From positions 1 to 8,271 of the forward strand of contig JAIEPI010000060.1 in the NCBI GenBank assembly GCA_019749855.1: DNA of 8,271 bases. The letters are read 5' to 3'. This stretch comes from Rickettsiales bacterium. GTDB lineage: Bacteria > Pseudomonadota > Alphaproteobacteria > Rickettsiales > UBA998. The position numbers and the translations under genes were made by a program. Shown here in pieces: positions 1 to 6,367 of this stretch. The notes under the pieces were generated by a model, which saw only the letters and a program-made list of their open reading frames with translations, did not search any database and was not told the DNA's origin. Within the stretch, counting starts at the first letter, position 1. Each line of letters opens with the position of its first letter.

Positions 1-199
1 AATGCAAGAGCTGGCGCTTGACGAAGCGTTAACACACGGGGTATGCCTGATGGAATGGCCCCAGATTGCCATGGATTTCTTGCCGGAGGATCGGCTGATC
101 ATCCGTCTGTCATCTGGGGGTGGCGATGATCGACGATTGATGACACTAGAAGGAGGACCCGCATGGCAGCAACGATGGAAGCAGTTCCCAAGCTTATAA
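1..199 (+). CDS. tsaE: TsaE, tRNA threonylcarbamoyladenosine (t6A) biosynthesis ATPase, C-terminal part
   Basis: This is the last ~65 residues of a protein whose start lies before the window. The visible part has the C-terminal pattern of the TsaE/YjeE family: an acidic helix (LALDEALTHG), then the signature VCLMEWP, then LPEDRLIIRL, and a Gly-Asp-Arg-rich turn leading into LMTLEGG. TsaE is the cytoplasmic P-loop ATPase that works with TsaB and TsaD to put threonylcarbamoyl on A37 of ANN-decoding tRNAs. The Walker A motif is off the window and cannot be checked. The 3' end overlaps the next gene by 37 bp and contains that gene's Shine-Dalgarno, so the two are probably co-transcribed and translationally linked. 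Family assignment is good for so short a piece; completeness cannot be judged. Confidence 0.85.
   Translation, partial: MQELALDEALTHGVCLMEWPQIAMDFLPEDRLIIRLSSGGGDDRRLMTLEGGPAWQQRWKQFPSL
151..156 (+). promoter_or_regulatory. Shine-Dalgarno AGGAGG of amgK, inside tsaE
   Basis: A perfect AGGAGG lies six bases before the ATG at 163, within the tsaE reading frame (it encodes part of Leu-Glu-Gly-Gly). It fixes 163 rather than the in-frame ATG at 175 as the start of the kinase gene, and implies independent ribosome loading inside the tsaE message. Confidence 0.8.
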
Positions 200-1230
200 C
201 GCGAGAACATATTATTCAGAATTTTTTGCAGCAGGCAAACTGGAGTGATGCCACCCGACAGGCCATACCAGGCGATGCATCCTATCGTCGTTATGAACGG
301 CTGACGCGTGGGGATGCCTCGGCCATCCTCATGGACGCGCCGCCTGAGCGTGAAAATACGCGTGCTTTTGTCAATGCACAGCGTTATCTGGCGCGTGCTG
401 GTTATAGTGCTCCAGCCATTCTGCAAGCATCCCCCGATGAAGGGCTGCTTCTGCTGGAGGATTTTGGCAATGATTCCGTCACGTTGCGTTTACGGGAAAA
501 CCCAGCGGAAGAAGCCGCTATTTATGCCGACGCCATCGATTTGCTGGCGCACATGGCGGGGCAGGGTCTTCAACTCACCGCCGAATCTGGCAGTCAGTTT
601 AGTACCTATGATGCTTCCTTGTTGTTGCAGGAGGCGATGCTATTTGCACAGTGGCTCCTTCCCGAGATATTACCTGTAGCTCAGGTGGTAGAAGCCGTGG
701 AGAGTTATGAACAGGCATGGCAGCTTCTGCTGGAAGAAGCTGATTTAACGCCAGCCGTGGTGACGCATCGTGATTTTCATGCGGATAATTTGTTTATTCT
801 TAGCTGGAAAGAAGGGCTATCACGCATTGGGTTGCTGGATTTTCAGGATGCGGTATTGGGGCGTCCGGCGTATGATGTGGTGTCGTTGCTGGAAGATGCC
901 CGTCGTGATGTGGATGCAGCGGTGGTTGATGCGAGTTTGAAGCAATTTGTCGTGGCCAGTGGCTTAGGAACCAGCGATTTCCTGCGTGACTACGCATTTT
1001 ATGGCGCACAACGTAACGCAAAGATTCTGGGCATTTTTACCCGCCTGTATCGTCGTGATGGCAAGCCTCGTTACCTTGCGATGCTGCCACGTGTGTGGCG
1101 TTACTTTGATCGCAACATTGAGCATCCATCTCTGGCGGCATTGCAGGCATGGCGTCAACGCTACATCATGCCTGAGGTTGTGCAGCGCATTTTGAACCTG
1201 CATGCCTTACTTGCGGAGCCAAACAGATGA
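163..1230 (+). CDS. amgK: AmgK-type anomeric MurNAc/GlcNAc kinase (aminoglycoside-phosphotransferase fold)
   Basis: This is a 355-residue cytoplasmic kinase of the aminoglycoside-phosphotransferase fold. The N-lobe has GDASYRRYERL (37-47), a nucleotide-binding strand region, and the hinge-like LLLLEDFG (95-102). The C-lobe carries the catalytic loop HRDFHADNL (202-210), with base Asp204 and metal ligand Asn209, followed by the metal-binding LLDFQDA (224-230, Asp226). In characterised relatives AmgK phosphorylates the anomeric hydroxyl of recycled MurNAc or GlcNAc, and MurU then makes the UDP-sugar. Here the murU-like gene follows with an ATGA overlap, which supports this role over a true antibiotic-resistance phosphotransferase. 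The start at 163 is backed by AGGAGG. Length and motifs look intact. Substrate specificity is inferred from family and neighbourhood. Confidence 0.88.
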   Translation: MAATMEAVPKLITREHIIQNFLQQANWSDATRQAIPGDASYRRYERLTRGDASAILMDAPPERENTRAFVNAQRYLARAGYSAPAILQASPDEGLLLLEDFGNDSVTLRLRENPAEEAAIYADAIDLLAHMAGQGLQLTAESGSQFSTYDASLLLQEAMLFAQWLLPEILPVAQVVEAVESYEQAWQLLLEEADLTPAVVTHRDFHADNLFILSWKEGLSRIGLLDFQDAVLGRPAYDVVSLLEDARRDVDAAVVDASLKQFVVASGLGTSDFLRDYAFYGAQRNAKILGIFTRLYRRDGKPRYLAMLPRVWRYFDRNIEHPSLAALQAWRQRYIMPEVVQRILNLHALLAEPNR

Positions 1231-1961
1231 CCATTCGGCATGCCATGGTGCTCGCCGCTGGGCGTGGGCAACGCATGCGCCCTTTAACGGATACATTGCC
1301 CAAGCCACTGATACAGGTGGCAGGGCGCAGTATGATTGATCGCCAAATTGACTTGCTGCAGGCTTACGGTATTGAGCGCGTGGTGGTTAATAGCTCGTAT
1401 CTGGGCGAAATACTTCAGGCGCATTTGCGTCAGCGCTCAGCACCAGAGATTATTTTTTCGCCAGAGCCTACCATGTTAGAAACCGGCGGCGGCATCGTGC
1501 GTGCTCTGCCGCTCCTCGGTGATAGCCCGTTTTTTGCTATGAATAGTGATGTGATTTTGCGCGACGGGCCTGCAAAGCCCCTTTTGCAGCGCATGGAAGA
1601 AGCGTGGGATCCGGCGGTGATGGACGTGTTGCTGCTTTTACAACCACGCGAAAAAGCCATTGGTTTTGAGGGGCAGGGTGATTTCTTCCTTGAGCGCGAT
1701 GGATATACGCCCAGACGACGTGGTGAGGCTCCGAGCGCTCCCTATGTGTTTACTGGCACGCAGATTCTTCATCCAAGATTATTTGAGAACGCACCGGCAG
1801 ACGCATTTTCCATGAATCTGCTGTATGATCGCCATCGCTCAGCGCACGGCGTGCTGGGTCGAGTGGCGGCGCTTGTGCATGACGGTCACTGGCTGCATGT
1901 GGGGGATCCGCAGGCATTGGCACAGGCAGAAGCGTATTTTGCAGAAACTGTTCTGAGCTAA
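1227..1961 (+). CDS. murU: MurU-type N-acetylmuramate-1-phosphate uridylyltransferase (nucleotidyltransferase)
   Basis: This is a 244-residue single-domain sugar-1-phosphate nucleotidyltransferase. The N-terminus has the nucleotide-binding signature LAAGRGQRMRPLT (9-21) with Lys26 in LPKPLI. ETGGG (85-89) follows, then NSD (106-108), whose Asp108 is the expected Mg2+ ligand, and a late HVGDP (224-228), typical of the family. It lacks the left-handed beta-helix acyltransferase domain of GlmU, as MurU does. The reaction inferred is MurNAc-1-P + UTP to UDP-MurNAc, completing peptidoglycan recycling with AmgK and bypassing MurA and MurB. The ATG overlaps the amgK stop (ATGA), with GGAG at 1215-1218 in the end of amgK. 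The stop overlaps by 4 bp the stop of the convergent gene on the other strand. A GlmU-like or mannose-1-P enzyme is the main alternative; the amgK partner argues for MurU. Confidence 0.87.
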   Translation: MTIRHAMVLAAGRGQRMRPLTDTLPKPLIQVAGRSMIDRQIDLLQAYGIERVVVNSSYLGEILQAHLRQRSAPEIIFSPEPTMLETGGGIVRALPLLGDSPFFAMNSDVILRDGPAKPLLQRMEEAWDPAVMDVLLLLQPREKAIGFEGQGDFFLERDGYTPRRRGEAPSAPYVFTGTQILHPRLFENAPADAFSMNLLYDRHRSAHGVLGRVAALVHDGHWLHVGDPQALAQAEAYFAETVLS

Positions 1962-2938
1962 CAGGTGCGGTTTACATAGCAGGATGGCAGTGCATTGCCG
2001 TAGGGATCCGTTGTTTGATCCTTGTAGTTGTCGGCATTTACCACGCCTGGATCAAGATCGACGCCCTCTTTAGGAATAAAGAGCTTTGCTGCGCCTACTG
2101 TCTGTTTGAGATCAAACTCATTGAGAAGTATTCCGGCGGAGTCACGAATCTGGACAAAGTTATCTGTTGTCGTTGTAATGACCGAATCTTTTGCAATGTC
2201 AATCAATTGACCGTCTGGCAGTTCCAGCTTCGTAAGTCCTGCCACCGAAACAGGGCCGCGTAACGCGCTGAGTCCGGACGTGCCGATCTCGCCAGCTGGT
2301 CCGGAATTCAAACCACCAGCAATATTGAGGCTTTCCCCTCCAGTGAGAGCGTTTCTGCCATTAATGCGAACACCATTGGTGCCCGCGCATACATTGCCAT
2401 TGGCCACACCCATACCACATACATTAAGGCCAGCGGAGACGCATTGACCGCTGGTGCGCGTTTGTACGGCACCAAACAAGCCAGACAAACAGCGAGTGAG
2501 CACATTGGGGATAGCAGGAATAGCAAACAAGGAGGTTTCAGGCATGCCATAGCTGGATTCACCATCGCCGGAGCTTTCACAGGCATCCTCCGCCCCGCCA
2601 TGTGATTCACCGCCTTCCATGGTGTTGCTTTGCGAGTACCAGCAGCCTTGACCCGAATAAAAAGGTACGGCTTCCGCAGCGGTTTTCAGGCCGGTAGAGA
2701 CCAATCCGCCGGTGCCCATTTCGTTAGCGCCGGATTGCCGCTCAACACCGCTACCGCCGCGAACAATCCACTCGCGGGGTGGGTCAATTCCTTCCGCGAT
2801 ACACTCACGCAAGCGATCGGGTTCGATGTTGTAGGATTGATTGATATTGGTACTGCCCAGATTGGAGCAATCAACTGCCTGTGCTTCAAAAGCAAATAAA
2901 AGCAGGCAGAATCCAATGAGTCTTGTGGCTATTAGCAT
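1958..2938 (-). CDS. Exported cysteine- and glycine-rich protein of unknown function
   Basis: I do not recognise the family of this 326-residue protein. A classical signal peptide is visible: basic Arg6, hydrophobic LIGFCLLLFAF, and a likely signal peptidase I site after AQA (19-21). The mature part has ten cysteines (24, 46, 99, 120, 150, 166, 174, 184, 320, 326), the last being the C-terminal residue. This suggests disulfide bonding in the periplasm or at the cell surface. Residues 60-130 are Gly/Ser/Glu-rich; 150-210 are Cys/Gly-rich; 220-300 look beta-rich (LTKLELPDGQLIDIA and similar). The start is set by GGAGGC at 2952-2947, eight bases upstream, and by the TAATG overlap with the stop of the 841-codon gene, so translation is probably coupled. 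The stop overlaps murU's stop convergently. Proximity to virB8-virB9 suggests, without proving, a link to type IV secretion. Confidence 0.8.
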   Translation of the reverse strand: MLIATRLIGFCLLLFAFEAQAVDCSNLGSTNINQSYNIEPDRLRECIAEGIDPPREWIVRGGSGVERQSGANEMGTGGLVSTGLKTAAEAVPFYSGQGCWYSQSNTMEGGESHGGAEDACESSGDGESSYGMPETSLFAIPAIPNVLTRCLSGLFGAVQTRTSGQCVSAGLNVCGMGVANGNVCAGTNGVRINGRNALTGGESLNIAGGLNSGPAGEIGTSGLSALRGPVSVAGLTKLELPDGQLIDIAKDSVITTTTDNFVQIRDSAGILLNEFDLKQTVGAAKLFIPKEGVDLDPGVVNADNYKDQTTDPYGNALPSCYVNRTC

Positions 2939-5463
2939 TATCCTCCGCCTCCGCCGCGAATATCTTCTTGTATTTTATAGCGCTTCACTTGACTCCAGCG
3001 CGGCTCAATGCAGTCATTCAGTGCCGGATCCACGCATTTATTGGTGTGATTGCCCACCGCGCTCAGTCGTTGTTCAATCCAGTCTGGCAGGCTGTCTTTA
3101 TACATGGTGAAGCTCTCGCCCATGAACATATCGGTGGTGTTGCCGCAGGCATCGGGGAATTTACCGTGATTATGCGCTTCCACACGCACAAATTCGGGCC
3201 CACCAGTCACGCCATCGGATGGGGTGCCACCGCCACCACCACCGCCGCCACCACCACTCCCATCACCACCGTTACGACGGGTTGCATTGTCCGTCTCGGT
3301 GACATAGGCGACGTAAGGTAAGCGCCAGACATTATCATTGCCAACGCCATTGCCGCGCCGTGCACCGGACATCATCACGTCTTTATCAAACACCAGAATG
3401 TCGCCTGGCATCGCATCATCCAGTCCCGTCTGCATACTCACGCTGCCGCCGGAGGCACCAAAGTTCGGGAAGCGATATTGCTGCTCTGGCTCCATCACGT
3501 AGCCACGCCATGCTTTGGGCCAGGGCACTGTCTGATAGCGATCGGTCGCACCGTCTGCAGGGTTGGGCACGCGCATTTGTGGGGCAGCACCGCCGGAATT
3601 AAGCACCAGCTGCTCAGTGTCACCAGGTTTGTTGATAATGTCATTGCGTGGCAAACAAAATAGTCCGCGCCGCATGGCATTCACCTGATAAAGCTTCAGC
3701 TCCATCCAGTCGGTGATGGGGCTGACGTTAGGTACACCCAGCCTGCCTTTGCTGCCGCCAATGAGGCAGCTTTGTCCCTCACGTCCGGCACCCATAATGG
3801 CCCAGCGCGACCCATCGTCTCTGGACATGGCATCATCAAAGGAGGTGCCCTCTGGCAGGCCGCATTCCTGTCCGGTATCCCAGCAACGCATGTAAGGGCG
3901 ATGTTTGCCAAAATAACTCTCAAATTTATAGCCAGCAGGAACGCCATTCGGGTAAATCGCAGTATCTGCTGAATCACGCATTTTTAGCGCATTCACTGGG
4001 ATAACGGGCTTAGCCAAAAACTGGCATAGTTTGTTGGCCGTCATGCTGGGGTCAGGCGTGCCCGCGTTACACCACGGGGTTGGAACCTTGTCGCGGCCAT
4101 CAAGCTTCGTGGCACAGCATGGCTCGGACGCCGTGCAGCGAAAGGGAGTCCAGCATTTTTTCTTATTGATAAAGCAGGCGATATTGAAGGCAATACGTGC
4201 GGTGATGTGACGATCAAACTTTGTCTCACGCCATTTCATTATATCCACCGGTTGATTGGGCATGCAACGCACAGCATTGGTGGGATTACCACCGTAAGCG
4301 GCGGTGGAAGGTGAATAACTACGATCCTCCTTTTCAAAATCCCAGCGCGGTGAAAACGGATGAGAGGGATCAGCAATACGCTCAAGTTGAAGTTTAGGCG
4401 TGGCTAAATCTTTAAGCTCGGTACGCCCAAAATTACCTGTGGGTGCAGGAATCGACTCTGTAATGCGAATGTGATGATTGTCCGGTCCCTGTGAATTTCC
4501 ATAGTTCGGCTCTTTTGGGGCTTTGCCATCGCGAGCAAGAAAGCTGGCATCGGTCAGCAGTTTTTTCCATGCCACGGAGTAATACCAGTCGGCGGCATAT
4601 TCCTGATCCTCATCCGAAGGTGGAATCATGCGAAACGGCTGACAACTCTGCGGCCCCGTTGATGGCATGGCGCTTTGCTCTTCATGCGCCATATTGCTGT
4701 AGCGGGCATTTTGCTGGAGGATGAACTGATTGGTGCAGTTATCCATCTCAAGGCGTTGCCATTCAGGGCTTTCAGCCCGATTACTGACATTTTCTGATTC
4801 CACCATACGTTTGCAACTGGTGGCGAGCGCATCGCCCTGTGTTGGCTGATTCAGGCGGGAATTGTAGCGAAAAAGATTGTACGTGCCGCGATAAAGCGGG
4901 CCAATATAAGGGCTGTACTCGCCAGCGCGGGTACGCGTTTCAATTAAGCGCTGCTCCATGACTAGTGCTGAGGGCCTTATGGGGTCTATTACTTCGGGCG
5001 AGCTAGGATTTTGAATGCTAATGTGATACCACTCATTTAAATCCAAGGCAGACATCAACGGCGTGGTTTTATGGCGTATTGGTTGCCGTGATTGTGAGCC
5101 ATACACACTGCTGGTCGTGCGGAGTTCTGCGTCGCGGTATTGTTCATCTTCCGCTTGCGTTGCATTTTGGAAGCGAAAATCATTACGCATGTAGGTGTTC
5201 ATTAAATACCCGGGTGATCGATCATCAAACCCGTCGAGAACGCCCTCTAATGCGGGGATGGCACCGCTGCCTTCCAGTCGGAATGAGCCATCACTGAAAC
5301 CGCCGCCATCACCGGATGAGCCGTACACCGCGCCGCTGCTGGAGCCTGCATTGCTCGCTGGAACGCCGCTATCTCCATCCGCATAAAGGGTGGCTGGGTG
5401 CAATAGTGGTGCAACCAACAGAGCAATTCGAATAAGAGATCTAAGTGGAAACTGATTTTGCAT
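2938..5463 (-). CDS. Large exported cysteine-rich protein with a possible degenerate CHAP-like C-terminal region
   Basis: This 841-residue protein matches no family I can name with confidence. Residues 1-28 look like a signal peptide: Arg8 and Arg12, hydrophobic IALLVAPLL, cut near LYA-DG. Residues 33-60 are a low-complexity Gly/Ser stretch. The mature chain has 18 cysteines: 217, 243, 274, a dense cluster at 400-480 (400, 430, 437, 443, 449, 450, 465, 480), then 527, 534, 566, 603, 773, 810 and 818. Several disulfides in an oxidising compartment are likely. Around 685-766, PGDILVF, PYVAYV and FVRVEAHN recall the beta-strand order of CHAP/NlpC-P60 amidases. The usual catalytic His before VA is missing (Tyr717), so an active hydrolase is doubtful. 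A run of ten Gly (737-746) interrupts this region, and the protein ends in five Gly. No strong Shine-Dalgarno precedes the ATG. It is divergent from virB8 and translationally coupled to the downstream 326-codon gene. Confidence 0.82.
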   Translation of the reverse strand: MQNQFPLRSLIRIALLVAPLLHPATLYADGDSGVPASNAGSSSGAVYGSSGDGGGFSDGSFRLEGSGAIPALEGVLDGFDDRSPGYLMNTYMRNDFRFQNATQAEDEQYRDAELRTTSSVYGSQSRQPIRHKTTPLMSALDLNEWYHISIQNPSSPEVIDPIRPSALVMEQRLIETRTRAGEYSPYIGPLYRGTYNLFRYNSRLNQPTQGDALATSCKRMVESENVSNRAESPEWQRLEMDNCTNQFILQQNARYSNMAHEEQSAMPSTGPQSCQPFRMIPPSDEDQEYAADWYYSVAWKKLLTDASFLARDGKAPKEPNYGNSQGPDNHHIRITESIPAPTGNFGRTELKDLATPKLQLERIADPSHPFSPRWDFEKEDRSYSPSTAAYGGNPTNAVRCMPNQPVDIMKWRETKFDRHITARIAFNIACFINKKKCWTPFRCTASEPCCATKLDGRDKVPTPWCNAGTPDPSMTANKLCQFLAKPVIPVNALKMRDSADTAIYPNGVPAGYKFESYFGKHRPYMRCWDTGQECGLPEGTSFDDAMSRDDGSRWAIMGAGREGQSCLIGGSKGRLGVPNVSPITDWMELKLYQVNAMRRGLFCLPRNDIINKPGDTEQLVLNSGGAAPQMRVPNPADGATDRYQTVPWPKAWRGYVMEPEQQYRFPNFGASGGSVSMQTGLDDAMPGDILVFDKDVMMSGARRGNGVGNDNVWRLPYVAYVTETDNATRRNGGDGSGGGGGGGGGGTPSDGVTGGPEFVRVEAHNHGKFPDACGNTTDMFMGESFTMYKDSLPDWIEQRLSAVGNHTNKCVDPALNDCIEPRWSQVKRYKIQEDIRGGGGG
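2941..2952 (-). promoter_or_regulatory. Purine-rich double Shine-Dalgarno for the 326-codon gene, formed by poly-Gly codons
   Basis: Read on the minus strand, the last Gly codons of the 841-codon gene (GGA-GGC-GGA-GGA) contain two Shine-Dalgarno-like hexamers. GGAGGC ends eight bases before the next ATG, and GGAGGA ends two bases before it. The first is well spaced. The glycine tail of one protein and the ribosome-binding site of the next are therefore the same bases. Confidence 0.7.
3226..3255 (-). repeat. GGN trinucleotide tract encoding ten consecutive glycines
   Basis: Ten consecutive GGN codons (residues 737-746 of the 841-residue protein), mixing GGT and GGC, form an imperfect triplet microsatellite. 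It sits between two conserved-looking strands of the CHAP-like region and probably encodes a flexible linker or loop. Length changes would be in multiples of three and so keep the frame. Confidence 0.75.
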
Positions 5464-5499
5464 AGCGCACTACATGATCCTAGGCTATCTTCACATAAA

Positions 5500-5530
5500 T
5501 GTAACATTCAAATATTTCAAATTTGTTACA
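5500..5530. promoter_or_regulatory. Inverted repeat TGTAACA-N17-TGTTACA, candidate operator of the divergent promoter region
   Basis: Perfect 7-bp inverted arms at 5500-5506 and 5524-5530 lie in the AT-rich spacer between the two divergent operons. Inside, the heptamer TTCAAAT occurs twice as a direct repeat (5507-5513 and 5516-5522), nine bases apart. The dyad sits where a dimeric regulator could act on both promoters. I cannot name a regulator with this site. In so AT-rich a stretch some symmetry is expected by chance, so this is a candidate only. Confidence 0.4.
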
Positions 5531-5559
5531 GTTTGCTTAATATTTTAACTAACTTGCCT

Positions 5560-5587
5560 TTGACTTGATCGTTTTTTTATTTATTTG
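5560..5587 (+). promoter_or_regulatory. Possible sigma-70-type promoter for virB8-virB9
   Basis: TTGACT at 5560-5565 resembles a -35 box. TATTTG at 5582-5587, after a 16-base spacer, is a weak -10 candidate. Transcription would begin near 5595, upstream of the ATG at 5618 but downstream of the alternative TTG start at 5585. The -10 match is poor, so this is a tentative call. Confidence 0.3.
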
Positions 5588-5617
5588 TGTGACTCACAAA
5601 CGTCATTAAATCATTTT

Positions 5618-6361
5618 ATGCAGCTGGAAGATAACGTTATTATAGAAGAATTGGATCGGGAGGCGTATTTTAACGAAGCGCGTTCATGGTATTCAGCCAT
5701 TTACCTGTCTGTTATTTCTGAGCGCTATTTCTTTATTATTTTAACGACCATCGCCAGCCTGACCGGACTCATTGCCGTCATCGCGCTCTTGCGGCTGCTG
5801 CCACTGAATCCACGTGAGCCTTTCTTGTATCTGGCTGATAATGCCTATGAGCAGATACCCCTCGTTAAGCCGATTAAGTCGTACCGCACGCAAGATATCA
5901 ATGATGCGCTTCGCCGATTTTTTCTGGTGGAATATGTTCTGCGGCGCGAGGGTTACAGTAGCAGCACGCTCATCCAGCGCATGAATTTCATGCGTAACCA
6001 TAGTGATAAAGTCGCCTTTGGTGACTATGCGGCACGTATGGATGTGCGTAATCCGAACAGTCCTGTACAAAAGCTGGGCGTCTATGCGAATCGTGCTATC
6101 ACCGTTGATACGGCGAAAGTGCAGCTTCAGCCGGTGCCGAACAAACCAGAATATTATCAGGCCAGTGTATCTTTTATTGCTGATACCTATGGAAGCAAAG
6201 AAAACACTTCTGCGCCAGCACGCGCCGATATTATCTTTTACTATAAAGATTTGATTGTCGCCCAGACAAAGGATATGGAAGAGGATAAGCCGTTTCAGAT
6301 AACGCCGATGCGTTTTGTGGTGACGGATTACAAGGTCAGTTATTCAGGTAGTTTAAGGTAA
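5618..6361 (+). CDS. virB8: VirB8-family type IV secretion inner-membrane protein
   Basis: This has the typical VirB8 layout. A short cytoplasmic segment contains YFNEARSWYSAIY, a form of the family's EA-SW signature. One transmembrane helix follows (about residues 35-61 from this start, FFIILTTIASLTGLIAVIALL). The periplasmic domain begins with a PFLYLAD-like strand and carries the expected order: RRFFLVEYVLRREGY, then an LGVYANR/ITVDTAKVQL segment, then SVSFIADTY, and a C-terminal ITPMRFVVTDYKVSY. VirB8 dimers act as an assembly hub in the inner membrane, contacting VirB9 and VirB10. The gene ends six bases before virB9. I chose the ATG at 5618 (247 aa). An in-frame TTG at 5585 would add 11 residues, but neither start has a clear Shine-Dalgarno, and the TTG lies at the putative -10. 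VirB10 and the ATPases are absent here, so this is part of a dispersed system. Confidence 0.85.
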   Translation: MQLEDNVIIEELDREAYFNEARSWYSAIYLSVISERYFFIILTTIASLTGLIAVIALLRLLPLNPREPFLYLADNAYEQIPLVKPIKSYRTQDINDALRRFFLVEYVLRREGYSSSTLIQRMNFMRNHSDKVAFGDYAARMDVRNPNSPVQKLGVYANRAITVDTAKVQLQPVPNKPEYYQASVSFIADTYGSKENTSAPARADIIFYYKDLIVAQTKDMEEDKPFQITPMRFVVTDYKVSYSGSLR

Positions 6362-6367
6362 GAACAC

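Noticed and set aside
163..1230. Aminoglycoside resistance phosphotransferase
   Set aside because: The fold matches, but overlap with a MurU-type nucleotidyltransferase and the location beside tsaE point to the AmgK sugar kinase.
2015..2263. Plus-strand ORF of 82 codons opposite the 326-codon gene
   Set aside because: No ribosome site and no recognisable domain. The opposite strand has a signal peptide, ribosome site and coupled operon context, so this is a shadow.
2923..3321. Plus-strand ORF of 132 codons opposite the 841-codon gene
   Set aside because: Its Thr/Ala repeats are simply the reverse of the glycine triplet tract, and it has no ribosome site.
2938..5463. Assignment of the 841-residue protein as a TraU/TraN-type conjugation protein
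   Set aside because: It shares cysteine richness and export with those proteins, but I see no specific motif of either. The name would rest only on the neighbouring vir genes.
5537..5549. CtrA-like pair of TTAA motifs (TTAA-N4-TTAAC)
   Set aside because: The CtrA consensus requires seven bases between the half sites; here there are four, in a very AT-rich spacer.
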